Part shown: piece by piece, positions 48,785 through 59,243 of the stretch
Layout: each line of letters begins with the position of its first letter
How positions within the stretch are numbered: the stretch's first letter is position 1
Assembly: GCA_031310005.1 (NCBI GenBank)
Contig: CM062386.1
Coordinates: 1,240,001-1,304,000 of the forward strand
From: Dactylellina haptotyla
Taxonomy: Eukaryota > Ascomycota > Orbiliomycetes > Orbiliales > Orbiliaceae
Direction: 5' to 3'
Length of the DNA: 64,000 nucleotides
Notes under the pieces: model-generated
What the model saw: the letters and a program-made list of their open reading frames with translations, nothing else
Database searches by the model: none
Told to the model about the DNA's origin: nothing
Translations under genes and position numbers: made by a program

Positions 48785-50021
48785 ATGGATATCGTTCTGT
48801 CGCTCTGCGACACCCTTTTTCTCGATCGCTTCTATGCGACGGTTCTCCCTGCTAGCAAAATCTCCTCTTCACCGGATGTTTTTGTCTACGCAAACCAGAC
48901 CGACAGTGGCTACAATAGCTCAAGAATACCCTCCAGCGTTGAGGGATACTCCTTAATCAGTGCCATCCAACTGGACCAGATGATCGGTCTTCTGCCTGGA
49001 AAATACGCCTCCCTCTCCGTCCTCGCTCGTGATGACCCCGCCCGACAGTTCTTCTCCCTGTTCATCATCACCTGGTAAGTATTTCTTTGCAATTTTATCG
49101 CCGGATATTTTGTCAGAAACTTTCCTAACAGATGCGTTTCCAGGTTCTTCGGCTGCCTTCTGTACTTCGTCTCCTCGACACTCTCCTACATCTTCGTCTT
49201 CGACAAGGATACCTTCAAGCACCCCAAGTTCCTCAAGAACCAGATCCGCCAGGAAATATGGGTCTCCGTCAAATCCCACCCGGGAATGTCCCTCCTCACC
49301 GCTCCTTTCTTCCTTGCTGAAGTCCGCGGCTGGACCCTCCTCTTCGATAACCCGAACGACTACGGCCGCTTCTACTTCTACTTCCAGTTCCCGCTCTTCC
49401 TCATGTTCACCGACGGCCTTATCTACTTGATCCACCGTGGATTGCACCACCCATCGATCTATCGATACCTGCACAAGTCGCATCACAAGTGGATCATGCC
49501 ATCGCCATATGCCAGCCATGCTTTCCACCCAGTTGACGGATGGGCCCAGAGCTTGCCGTACCATCTCTTCCCATTTATACTTCCACTGTGGAAGTACGCC
49601 TCCGTTGGACTCTTCATCTTTGTCAACATCTGGACCGTCATGATCCGTAAGTTCCCCATACAATCCAAACAAAAACAGTTTATCCCACATATCCAAATGA
49701 AGTAGCCTAACATATATATAAATTCTAGACGACGGAGAATACGTTGCCAACTCACCAATCATCAACGGCGCCGCCTGCCACACCATGCACCACCTGTACT
49801 TCAACTACAACTACGGCCAGTTCACGACTCTATGGGACCGACTTGGCGGTTCCTACAGACCACCAAATCTGGAATTGTTCTACAAGGAAACAAAGATGAG
49901 CAAGGCCGAAGTTGAGAAGCAGGTCAAGGAGATGGAACAGATGGTCAAGGAAGTCGAGGGCGACGATTCCTTCAGAGAATATGCTGCAACCGACGGGTCT
50001 GAAGTTAGGAAGAGGAAGTAA
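48785..50021 (+). CDS. ERG3: C-5 sterol desaturase (Erg3)
   Basis: Three exons (48785-49074, 49144-49646, 49729-50021) encode 361 residues. The fatty-acid hydroxylase superfamily histidine clusters are intact: HRGLHH (194-199), HKSHH (207-211) and HTMHH (282-286), the di-iron ligands. Hydrophobic segments at about 90-115, 150-165, 178-193 and 240-262 fit an ER membrane protein. Erg3 introduces the C-5 double bond late in ergosterol synthesis. [20 protein letters not shown] near the end is characteristic of Erg3 rather than of C-4 methyl oxidase. The C-terminus is a charged tail with a short Lys/Glu-rich helix. The start has a strong context (CGCCATGG). In other fungi loss of Erg3 changes azole response; nothing here suggests a defect. 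Confidence 0.96.
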
Positions 50022-50747
50022 AAGAATGAAAAAGAGAGAGAAAGGACAACGAAAAGAAAAAGAGAAAGATTTGATGACAAAATAACGACCTGCCATCGGA
50101 ATACCTGAAAAAGTGGAGATATTTTAATAATTAGAGAAGAGCGAAAACCAGGAAGTAGATTGCCCTACATTTCCGGATTTCAAAGAGGGGGGCGGGAATA
50201 TAAATTTTTTACAGTATATAAGGCGTCGGGTCTTCGTTCGGCATGTTGGGATTTAATTCTCCCGAGTATGTCGAAAACTGAAGAAATGGGGAGGTAATGT
50301 TTCTGGGTGTATATTCTTTTGCTAGCGTTTTTTGTTATTTCCCTATTTCATATTGGCATATACAGCCAAAAAACTCTAATACGAACAAAACAAAAAAACA
50401 CACACGCCGAGACCAGGAAAGTCGCACAGACGTCTTTTTTTGTATATAGTTCTTTCGGACACAAAATATTTTGAGAGAAGGAAGCCGATTATTTAATGTG
50501 AGATGTATAGAGAAATTTCAACATATATTACAACCCTGTTTTTTTATCAAAAGAACCACCTAGACCCGAAATCCTGACTACCAAAAAAAAGGGAATAAAT
50601 GTATATATGTATATTATAGAGATGCGGGTATCCTTCTATCTATGAGTAAATGCAAAAAAAAGACAGACCAAGAACTCCCTCAAAATGCCGTCGCTGCTAC
50701 CGATGGAAATAATAGATATCACAAAATAAGTATAGGTATGGCTACCC
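50022..50747. other. Convergent 3' region between ERG3 (+) and the AT-hook gene (-)
   Basis: About 730 AT-rich bases serving as 3' ends of both converging genes. It contains A-rich runs just after the ERG3 stop and T-rich runs later. No coding or RNA feature was recognised. Confidence 0.5.
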
Positions 50748-51935
50748 TCAAAGTGTTTTTCTCTTCCGTTTCCTTCCTCTCCTTCTCACAGTGGTCTCAG
50801 TTTCCTCGTATTCACGAGGGATGGCCGAAGTAGTCGGAGCTGTGGTTTGGGTATCCGCACTATCAGCGCTGTTACCAGCTTCCAGGACTTCGCTGGGTAT
50901 TTGCTTTCCCTTCTTTGCCAGTTTCTTCGCCATGGTCCTGATATTCCGTCTTAGCCATGGTTTATTAGGGGGCGAGAATTTCCCGAGGGTAGAGCCTGCT
51001 CCCTTGTCCTTTAGTCTACCTTGTAGCCGCACATGAGCCCGCATGCACAGCATGACCAGTTTGTCGGACGTTAGAGTCCGTTTGTAGGGTTGGAACGAAG
51101 AGAAGCGGAAGGAGAAGAAGGAAGTCGACGCTGACCCCAACGGTCTCGTTTGAGGTTTGGGAAGCACGGTGAAGTAGAATAGAATGTTTGGCGTAGAGAG
51201 TTGGCGTGGTGTTGGTGGCTTGCGAAGTTTCCGAGGCGGCTCGGGTTCGGAATGAACACCCGGTGGTGGCTGATGACTCCTTTCAGCTACGTCGCCGGAA
51301 GAAGGAAGGGGTTCGGATGTGTAAAAGGAATACGGCTCCGATTTTCGTTTTAAAGACCGGCGGCCGGATCGTCGGAGGGATTGTGTAGTGGTGTCCTCTG
51401 AGATTGTCGAGGGGGCCGCAGCCGATTGCTTGCTGCCCCATTGATGGTCTGATATGTCTGATAGGTTGCGTAGAGTCCGTCTGGCGGCCTTGATTGCAGA
51501 CGGGGCCCGTTTCACGCTGCCTCTGGGTCGGCCAGGACGGCGGCGTCTGGTAGGTGAAGGAGTTGTGATGGTTGCTTCATTCTGTTCTGCAATCAACTCT
51601 GGTATATCTTCTTCTCCCTCCTCGGCAGGTTCGACTGGGTTGTCATCGGGTATTGGGCCGTCCAGCTCGAGAGAGAAACCCGCATCGTCTGTTCCGAGGG
51701 GCGCCGAAGAGATGTTTTTATCCTTGCACATTCGTTTCCATCGCTCGCTAACCTCTGCGTCCTCGGGTTGGGCGGCTGCTGGAGTGCGCGAGAGACGCTC
51801 GGTGAGGGTGTCCCGAAAGGCGACTGATATCAGGTGGTACCAGGACAGGTTGTGGGAGGTGGACTGATGGATCGGAGATTCCGACGGCCGTTTGGACCGG
51901 GGCGAGGGAAGAGGGACGTTGATGGTCGGCGTCAT
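50748..51935 (-). CDS. Uncharacterised basic protein with an AT-hook
   Basis: One intronless frame of 395 codons. Residues 130-143 (RRRRPGRPRGSVKR) contain a textbook AT-hook core GRP flanked by Arg, which binds the minor groove of AT-rich DNA. An acidic patch precedes it (PAEEGEEDIPELIAE). Basic clusters LRRSGRRSLKRK and the terminal RRRGRKRKRK look like nuclear localisation signals. The N-terminal block (LSWYHLISVAFRDTLTERL, then EVSERWKRMCKDKN) may be a small helical domain, which I do not recognise. A Phe/Ser/Arg-rich segment near residues 270-290 is odd and could hide an unrecognised intron. A nuclear chromatin role is inferred from the hook and basic tail only. It is divergent from the membrane protein at 52652. 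Confidence 0.7.
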   Translation of the reverse strand: MTPTINVPLPSPRSKRPSESPIHQSTSHNLSWYHLISVAFRDTLTERLSRTPAAAQPEDAEVSERWKRMCKDKNISSAPLGTDDAGFSLELDGPIPDDNPVEPAEEGEEDIPELIAEQNEATITTPSPTRRRRPGRPRGSVKRAPSAIKAARRTLRNLSDISDHQWGSKQSAAAPSTISEDTTTQSLRRSGRRSLKRKSEPYSFYTSEPLPSSGDVAERSHQPPPGVHSEPEPPRKLRKPPTPRQLSTPNILFYFTVLPKPQTRPLGSASTSFFSFRFSSFQPYKRTLTSDKLVMLCMRAHVRLQGRLKDKGAGSTLGKFSPPNKPWLRRNIRTMAKKLAKKGKQIPSEVLEAGNSADSADTQTTAPTTSAIPREYEETETTVRRRGRKRKRKTL

Positions 51936-52651
51936 GTCGTCACATATCTACGGACGGGGTCAAGTTGGAGTTGGAGTTGAGGTTGAGGTTGATGGGAGGG
52001 AGAAGAGGTGAGGTCGATGGAGGGCGCAAGTGTGCTGGGTGGGATGACGAACGGAAGAATGGCGCCCGGCAAAAGGTCAGCTGCTGGCCACTCGCAGCCA
52101 ATCGCCCGCCATCAACGTCCGTCGATCAAAGCGAACAGGAACTTCGGACGCTTCGATACGCAAAGTGTGCGCGCACGTCCTGCAATGGGGAAAACGCATC
52201 CCAGCATGGCACTCTGGCCAATGTCGATGTCGCATGCCGCCGTCGCTGGGAATCTTGCCCTGTTTTGAGCACCGGCGACCAGGGGCGGCCGGCGGGCGCA
52301 TGGGGCCCTCTCCACTCCGTTCAGCCGAAACACGCGAAAGCTGGGCCTGGTCTCTTCGCCCAGATCGCATGTCAGCCCCCATCTTCCCCATAGACAAGAC
52401 GGTCTGCAGTCGCCTCGTCATTCGGGATACTGTTCGCGGGGGATACTTTCCGACATCTCGCTCGCTGTGTCTTCGAATATCCGATCTCTGAATCGGCCCA
52501 TCGAAGCCCCTGTCCGATACCCGTCCCATCCGCTGCGGCTGAGGGGAACCGCCTGCGCAAAAAACAGCGACCCAATCGCGAATTAACAGGAGAGCCACAG
52601 CATGCGCTTCTGCTCGCCCGTCCCGCTGGAACTATCAGCCTTGGACGAAAT
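51936..52651. other. Divergent promoter region, AT-hook gene / membrane protein gene
   Basis: 716 bases, relatively GC-rich. Frames of up to 173 codons occur on both strands and overlap each other; they are Arg/Ala-rich with no motif, so I do not call them. A short run of GGAGTT/GAGGTT units lies at about 51965-51995. No TATA box was identified. Confidence 0.45.
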
Positions 52652-54604
52652 ATGATCATAGCCCTTTCCCTTTTGTACAGCCTAAACCGTGCCGCCGCCG
52701 CCCCAGTAGATGTCCTCCCGGATACGATATACATCACCACTGGCGACCTCCCAGGAACCGTAGGCTGGTTTGGTGACCCGAACGGCAGGGGCACCTTCAG
52801 TCTCGTCAGCAGCTGTGTTATCACTCTGACGCTGTGCGTGTGGTCCGCTTTGCACCTCAACGTCCCGCCGCAGGGCACTTCGCTGAAAAAAGCGGCCTAT
52901 ACGAGAGCGAAATGGGTCGTCTTTGGCTTGTTTGCGCCGGAGCTGTTGGTTGCTACCGCGAGTGCTCAATACCTCACCGCGAGGTGGTTATACAAGGAGA
53001 TCCAAAAAGATGCTAAGCATCGTGAGCAAATGGTGAGTTTAAATATGCACTAAAATGTATATTGATCTGAGACTAATATAGAACTAAAAATTGCGACAGC
53101 TCGACATGGCAAACCCGCCGCCCGAGCCTACTTGGTCAATGATGCAGTGCTTCTTCGCCACCATGGGCGGTATCGCAGTGCAAACCCGCGCGAGTACCTT
53201 CAACGAGGCACCTAGAATCACAGTTTCCGCGGAAGGCGTCCGCATGCTCTCGTTTCTCAATATGCTCCCACAAACCGACGACGAAGAAATCCGAGATAAG
53301 AGCAAAGGCGACTGGCTGGCGAAATCTCTCGTGTGTGTTCAGGCGTTTTATATAATTGTCCAAGCCGTCTCGCGGCTGGCGGCACATATGCCAATTTCTT
53401 TGCTAGAGGTCAACACCGTCGGCCATGTCATCTGCGCTCTGACATTGTATCTTTTGTGGTGGAATAAACCACTGGAATTAGATCATCCGCAGATTATGCC
53501 GTACGAACAGGCGTTGGAACCCGTGGTCGCTCTGATGTACATGTGCTCGCCAATCAGCGAGTCTTCGGGAGTATCTGAGATTCGGTGCATGGCGTACAAA
53601 GATCCCGCCCGATTGCAAGCCGTCGAGAGGAAAGGGTCTATATACTCGCCCGAGCTGCCGCAGTACACCAACTTTTCTGTGGGCTCGAGGGCTAGAGTTG
53701 ACCCAAAAGCCTGTAAGTTCAAAATTTGCTATCATTTCATACCTCTATACTAATTCATTATGGGTTTACAGTTATTGGCGTCGCGCCGGCAAAACGAGGC
53801 ATCGCTCGTTCGGACACCCGCTTCGACTACAGGATGGAAGAGAAGCACTGTGACGTCTCACCAGAGCATCGAGTCTTCATGGAACTCCAAACACAGGATA
53901 CAATCCTTCAACATGCACCTAAATACTGCCGCTGGGCTCAGAGCGACATCGACAATAGCTGCCAACCCCGCGTGACCTCCTTCGAGATTGAACGCTGGAG
54001 ACTCGCCGGGCCCGCAGCCCACCAACTCTGGGAAGCGTGCCGAGAACGAGACGACTACGTCAACTACTATTTCACCACTTCATCTCTCGGCACCTTCCTC
54101 GGGGAAACCTACTACCTCGACGAGCATATCAAGAATTTTGCCGGTCTCTCGTACCTGGGTCATGTGAACGTTCATCGGGACCATTTAAAATCGATCCTGG
54201 CGTTTACAGCAGCAGCATACGGCAGTCTTCACATCGCAGCTTGGAAAGAACATTTCCCGACAAAGTTCGAACGAATAGCGTGGTTGATAAGCTCGATCTT
54301 CATCTCCTGCACCGGTGTCCTATCGTTCGTTTTATTTCTGGCGAAACAGAAATCCCCGTCGTTTGATAGGTGGATTAATACCATGACGACGCATTCCTGG
54401 GAGTTTTATAAACGCTCACACATGGCGCAGACGAATGTGGCGTATTTCTGGCAGGTGGTCACGAGTATTGGCGGAGGGATAGTTTTGATGGCGTTCGGGT
54501 TTGCGAGGGTGTATTTGGTTGTCGAGGCCTTTGTCAGCTTGAGGGATGTGCCGAGGGGGGTCTACGATACACCGAATTGGACAAATTTCTTCCCACATTT
54601 CTAA
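52652..54604 (+). CDS. Multi-pass membrane protein of a fungal-specific uncharacterised family
   Basis: Three exons (52652-53032, 53100-53712, 53772-54604) encode 608 residues. The N-terminus (MIIALSLLYSLNRAAAAP) looks like a signal peptide. Recurrent hallmarks of a large Dikarya family follow: WSALHLNVPP, then KWVVFGLFAPELLV, WSMMQCFFATMGGI, EEIRDKSKGDWLAK, LLEVNTVGHVICALTLYLLWWNKP. Predicted membrane helices include about 50-66, 90-110, 235-255 and 270-290, and three more near the C-terminus (ILAFTAAAYGSLH, ISSIFISCTGVLSFVLFLA, VTSIGGGIVLMAFGFA). A soluble region rich in His, Asp and Arg lies between. The family is expanded in many fungi and has no known biochemical role to my knowledge. 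The last Met before the signal sequence is used as start. Gene structure is secure, function unknown. Confidence 0.85.
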
Positions 54605-54743
54605 GTTATATATAGGCTATAGGGTTATTTGGGTCTTTGGGGTATTAGTTACATGGAAAAAAAAGTTACTGCTCGGGTTTAGCGATATGCATGGATATAG
54701 CATTTGGTTATTGATCTTTATATATTTGAATTTAATTATGAGT

Positions 54744-56417
54744 TTATTGGTTTCTTTGCCTTCGACCGGAAGTGAATCCTTCGAGGTATTGGTTGAAACT
54801 TAATGATTCCGGCGCATCATCTTGTTGCTCCAAGAGTGCATTGAGTGCTTGCTGGTTAAGAGGCTGCCGCGATGATGTCGTATACGGGTCCTCGAAGGCA
54901 TCCTCCATCCCGTTTGATATCCTCAGCCTTCTCCGCGTAGACGTCGTCGACCGACCTCGATCCGAGTCTGGTTCTTCAGATGAGGGCGGTCGCATAAAAC
55001 TAATATCACCAGTTGCTCCTAATCCTTGGATACCGATATCGTTGGATTGTTCAACAACTTGAGAAATATCCAAGTCATCTGGTGGCTGTGTCTCTTGAAT
55101 ATTCACCAATTGAGCAGCATCTAGCAGCTGTTCTGTTGCACTCAAGGCTTCGGGATAAACTTCATACACACTTGCTTCCTCCTCTTGAGTGTCTTCCGCC
55201 ACGGGTTCCTTCGTATATTGTATCTCAGTAATCTCATCGCCATCTCCGTTTGTAGCTGCTGCATCATCAGGTCGACTCTCCTCCTCAGAGGCGGCTAGGA
55301 AATCATTCAACTCTCTTATTACCCTAGAGTTAACACTCACATCGTCCGGGTCTAGATCTCCCTCGTCTTCCTCGTCCTCATCCTCGTCTACTGGTACCCC
55401 GTTCTGTCCAGCGCTCAATACAGGATCTACGACCTCTCGCTGATAATAAACCATGCCGTCAACCACACCGGGTGTTATGATCGGATAGCTAATAGACCGC
55501 CCATTCCTCCCTTTCTTCAACCCGGTCTCCAACGGCTTTCTCTCGACCTCCCAAGCCTGCTTATTCGACTTGAACACCTTAGGATCCGCAGCAGCATCAT
55601 ACAACGGTCCTCGAAACGGCGGCATCTTCCCATTCTTCTTCCCATCCCACGCCCCCGCAAGCTTCGCCTCGAGCCACGGCGTCACAGTATCCGGTATCTG
55701 CGCCGCTCGTTCGGGACCCACCAGCGCCCGCTCGATCAAGTCCCTCATATACACGTACCCGAACCGATCGCTCCCCACATCCATCCTCTGCAGCAGATCC
55801 GTGGGTTCCGCTACGTGCTGCACGGTATCAGGAAGATACACCACGTTCCGGCCGAGGTTCTTCGGATTCGCGGGATCCCCCTCCCACACGTATACCCCGT
55901 GCGTGGGCACACCCGGTATCCGGCTGAACACGCCGGTGCTCCCGTTCCTCGTTTCCTGCTTCACTTCCTCGGTGAGGTTGAGGGAGACGAAGGCCCCGCG
56001 GTTCCAGTGGATTCCTAGCGCTTTTAAGTTTACCAGATGGATGCCGTGGAGATTCTGCGGGTCGAATACCAGTACCGCCATGGGCATCTTTTGTGGACGG
56101 CGGCGACGGTTGGTGTTTGTGTTCCCGCAGCGGCGGTTGTTGTAGAGGCCGACGCTGGAAATCGGGGTCTCGTCGGGTTTGTTGTAGAATGCGACCCATT
56201 CGATATCACACCAGACGCTACGGCCGATGGTTTGGTAGCAGACGTCGGGTTCGCGTTCGTTGAGTTCGACACTCGTGAAGAAGTAGTTGAAGGATTTGAA
56301 CCAGTTTGGGCGGATTTCACGGGCCATGAGGGAGAAGTATGCATGGGTCCGGGGGAGGTTTGTCGAAAGGGCGAGGAGTAGGTAGAGGTAGGCGGTGTAG
56401 GTAATCCGGTCAATCAT
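54744..56417 (-). CDS. Secreted or luminal acidic protein of unknown function
   Basis: One intronless frame of 557 codons, ending 140 bases from the convergent membrane-protein gene. MIDRITYTAYLYLLLALSTNLPRTHA is a plausible signal peptide with cleavage after THA. The next 250 residues form a globular domain with three early Cys (VCYQT, VWCDI, RRCGN), then DPQNLHGIHLVNLKALGIHW and GPLYDAAADPKVFKSNKQAW. The C-terminal half is acidic and low complexity (DEDEDEEDEGDLDPDD, then EEESRPDD). I do not recognise the family. The absence of introns contrasts with most neighbours. It could be a cell-wall, ER or extracellular protein; the sequence does not decide. An Arg-rich short segment NTNRRRRPQKMP at about 100-111 is unusual for a secreted protein and might be a processing site. 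Confidence 0.72.
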   Translation of the reverse strand: MIDRITYTAYLYLLLALSTNLPRTHAYFSLMAREIRPNWFKSFNYFFTSVELNEREPDVCYQTIGRSVWCDIEWVAFYNKPDETPISSVGLYNNRRCGNTNTNRRRRPQKMPMAVLVFDPQNLHGIHLVNLKALGIHWNRGAFVSLNLTEEVKQETRNGSTGVFSRIPGVPTHGVYVWEGDPANPKNLGRNVVYLPDTVQHVAEPTDLLQRMDVGSDRFGYVYMRDLIERALVGPERAAQIPDTVTPWLEAKLAGAWDGKKNGKMPPFRGPLYDAAADPKVFKSNKQAWEVERKPLETGLKKGRNGRSISYPIITPGVVDGMVYYQREVVDPVLSAGQNGVPVDEDEDEEDEGDLDPDDVSVNSRVIRELNDFLAASEEESRPDDAAATNGDGDEITEIQYTKEPVAEDTQEEEASVYEVYPEALSATEQLLDAAQLVNIQETQPPDDLDISQVVEQSNDIGIQGLGATGDISFMRPPSSEEPDSDRGRSTTSTRRRLRISNGMEDAFEDPYTTSSRQPLNQQALNALLEQQDDAPESLSFNQYLEGFTSGRRQRNQ

Positions 56418-57027
56418 CTTGGGGGGTTCAGGAATCGATTGACTTTTGTCTATATCGCCATTCTGGAATTATCATACATTGGCTTTGAACCCCAATGGCT
56501 AGATGATCTTAAAGCTCGTGGTTTCCAGGTGAGCACTTTCTTTCAGAAAGTTTTTCGTAGATGAGCACGGTTGCGGCAATATTCTCTAACCTTTATATTC
56601 AAACTCACGTAAGCAATATGACGAACGATCCGTTCAGATATCTTTGTATTTTCGTTTGAAGTAAGCACCTATAAATTTGGTAAAATGGAAGCCTCATCAG
56701 GGCTCGCTCGAATTCGCCAGTTCGGTCTACCGGAAATATCGTATCTAGTCTCCTAATAATAATACAAAGAATGAGAGGAGCGAAAAAGAGAGCCACGGAA
56801 ACACCTGTTAATGAGAACGCTTAAAAAAAAAAAAGACAAAAAGCCAGCCAGCCAACAATGGTAGAATAGCTTTTCTCAGTGGGAAGACTTGATGCTGTTT
56901 TTGCAGCCCACAGCATTTAAACGGTTATATAACTAAAAATATATACTCAAAAATGAGTCCCGTCTAGAGCGCCAGATAGATAGCCTTCTGGTTTGGTATT
57001 TTACTTTTTGGAATTGAAAGATTGGGT
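56418..57027. other. Intergenic region upstream of the secreted-protein gene and downstream of derlin
   Basis: About 610 bases. The left part is likely promoter of the gene ending at 56417; the right part is the 3' UTR of the derlin gene. No ORF or RNA gene is supported. Confidence 0.45.
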
Positions 57028-57844
57028 TTACTGCACGGCTTCCTGCCTCGGCTGCACCTGTTGCCTGGCATTTTCGGTACGGGGTTCGAATAATCGTCGC
57101 CAGAACTCTGGCGGGTCCAATGGTCTGGATCCGTTTCGTACGGTTGGGTAGATGTCCATGAAGAAGAAGTAGACTATCCGAACGTTAGCTTTAATAAAAT
57201 GAAGTTCTTAAGAAGTGGGAACGTACTATGACCAACGACAATACCTAGCATGTCATCCTTTGGCATATTGCCGTTCAACAATAAGCTGAACAACAAAAGC
57301 ACCCACGGCAGGTATGGCGCGTTGAAGACAAAGAGGCCAAGGAAGGATAGCCTGACGCCGGGGTTCCGTCTGGACCAGATGTAAACTAACGAGAATGCGA
57401 GCGGCGAGCCGAGGAATGGCATCGAGACAAAGGTTGCGGAACAGATCTGTTGAAATGTCAGTATGCGCCTTTTTGAACAGCTACACTATCTAATAAAACC
57501 ACAAAAAGAGTACTCACCAACAGACAAGTAGCACTATAAAGGATCAACCAGGCAAAGTCCGCCGTCTTGCCCCTGTAGTAATTCTCCTCCAGCATGCGAC
57601 TATACCGCGCCATGAAGAACATGTGGAACAAGAAGTCTATGCTCAGCGGGCCAAAATATAGAAACGTGGTGATAAGTCTCCAGTATTGGCGTTTCGAGAA
57701 GACGGTCTGCAGCGAGAAGAAGAGCTGGAAGGGCGATACCAGGTGGCATTGGCAGGCAACGGCGGTGAGGACCGCTGCTGACGTCCACCAACGGGTGCAC
57801 ACGGGCACCTCGTAGAACCAGTTCTCGATGGGCACGGCAGCCAT
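57028..57844 (-). CDS. DER1: Derlin (Der1-like) ER-associated degradation protein
   Basis: Three exons (57844-57518, 57446-57227, 57173-57028) encode 230 residues. The N-terminal [20 protein letters not shown] and the blocks [44 protein letters not shown] (split here by residue number about 40-83) and [19 protein letters not shown] are derlin hallmarks. Derlins are rhomboid-like proteins without the catalytic pair; they act in the ER membrane to retrotranslocate misfolded proteins for degradation with Hrd1 and Cdc48. Six hydrophobic segments are visible. The C-terminal tail ([19 protein letters not shown]) is short and lacks the Cdc48-binding SHP box, which is more like Der1 than Dfm1. The start at 57844 is the only Met upstream of the conserved N-terminus. 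Confidence 0.93.
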
Positions 57845-58440
57845 TGCGGGGTGGGTGATCGTGTGAGGCGGACGTTCGAACTGCGGGATCGGAGTGCTGA
57901 ATCGACGGCAGCGGGACTGTTGAGGTTTCTCCAGGAAAGGGACCCACGGTTTCCTGTCTATTGTCGAGGAAATATCCGGGAGGAGGAGGAGAAGAGGACG
58001 GAGAAGGCAGACGGAGTGAAGACGGGAGGCTGGGGGACGGGATTCATCCCAAGTTGGTCCTGATTACGAGAAGAGCTTAAGAGTCGGCGCCCGTTTGATA
58101 TCAGCCGGCAGCGTCCATCGCCTGGACGTCAAACGTGGCATGTTGCGCCGGCATTATTAATGGAATGTGTTGCGCCGGCATATCCAACGTGCATCGAACT
58201 CGGTTTCTGTACGGCAGTACGCTATATGTAAACGCTGTAAACACGACGGTTGCTGTTGGTTGACTGTGCCGTAGAGGGCGAGTTTATCGTAAATTGCCTG
58301 GCATTTCGTTGAGGGGTTGTCCTAGTACCATATATGTAATAACCCGAGCCGTATCGAATGGATCTGAAGCTCCAAATGATCGCGATGTCGTCAATTGGAA
58401 TAGGATTATATTCAGCAAAACAGATACTGTTCTCCAAGAA
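57845..58440. promoter_or_regulatory. Derlin promoter region with a 14-bp direct repeat
   Basis: 596 bases between the derlin start and tRNA-Thr. TGTTGCGCCGGCAT occurs twice (58141-58154 and 58168-58181), 27 bases apart in the same orientation. Upstream of it, 58125-58138 reads GACGTCAAACGTGG, which combines a CRE-like GACGTC with an ACGTGG core. Both could be binding sites for bZIP or zinc-cluster regulators; no experiment is implied. Confidence 0.4.
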
Positions 58441-58513
58441 GCTCCTATAGCTCAGTTGGTAGAGCGCGACACTAGTAATGTCGAGGTCTACGGTTCAAAT
58501 CCGTATGGGAGCA
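58441..58513 (+). tRNA. tRNA-Thr (anticodon AGT)
   Basis: The 73-nt cloverleaf is complete. The acceptor strands GCTCCTA and TGGGAGC pair (one G-U), followed by discriminator A. The D-arm is AGCTCAGTTGGTAGAGC. The anticodon stem CGACA/TGTCG holds loop CTAGTAA with anticodon AGT (read as IGU), and the T-arm CTACGGTTCAAATCCGTAG is canonical. A run of T follows within seven bases, as expected for Pol III termination. No intron is present. It decodes ACU/ACC/ACA threonine codons. Confidence 0.95.
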
Positions 58514-59243
58514 TTTCTTTTTGTTTTTTGCCCATCCAATCTCCTTCTCGCCTAGTTCCGTTCTTTTTTAACCTTTTCGGTGCCAGTTTCTCGATTTGGG
58601 TGTTCCATTGCTTTTCGGGAATACAACAGCCGCAACACCGTCGCAAATATATCAAAACCAGAGTTCTTTTATTGTGTTATCTGTTTAATAGATTTATATT
58701 TTAATCTGGGGGTATAATGGTGTATTCTAGCGGAGTGAAATGAAAAAGAAGCTTATTGGAACAATTATTACAGGGATTTCACTAAGCGTTGCGGGTCAAA
58801 TTAAGCTCAGATTACCCAACCGCGCATACACTTGCGTGATTCTGGTAATATATATATATATATAATACTATAGCTATACTGGTACTCTAACTGGATATCG
58901 TCTGAGGTGATCGTTTTGGGTATATCTGTATATGGGACACAAGTGAGATGCATAACCAGTACAACCTCGTGTCGGAGATAGAACCGACAAGCACTGGACA
59001 AGATGACCAACAGAGTTCGACCAATATCTTCGATTCAACAGTGGTCACAGAACAGAACGATCACCAACTAACCATATCAGAATAAATTTCGTTTCTAAAC
59101 AAGCTTGTATAATCAAAATCGTACCTCGCTAGATACTAAAATAACCAAGCTAAATCTATCATACATAATATACCCAAGCGCCAAATATCAAAATCATATC
59201 TGCCAATATAACGGTATCGCAAAACCGATGGTCAAGATGCACG
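58514..59243. other. Intergenic region between tRNA-Thr and the PXB/DUF3818 gene
   Basis: About 730 AT-rich bases. A TA dinucleotide run lies at about 58849-58865. The right part is likely the 3' UTR of the gene on the minus strand. No coding feature was recognised. Confidence 0.5.

Noticed and set aside
48953-49804. 283-codon minus-strand frame
   Set aside because: It lies antisense to ERG3 exons, whose histidine clusters are intact. The product is Glu/Val-rich with no domain and crosses both ERG3 introns.
52077-52598. 173-codon minus-strand frame in the AT-hook/membrane-protein promoter
   Set aside because: Arg-rich composition from GC-rich DNA; overlapping frames on the opposite strand are equally long.
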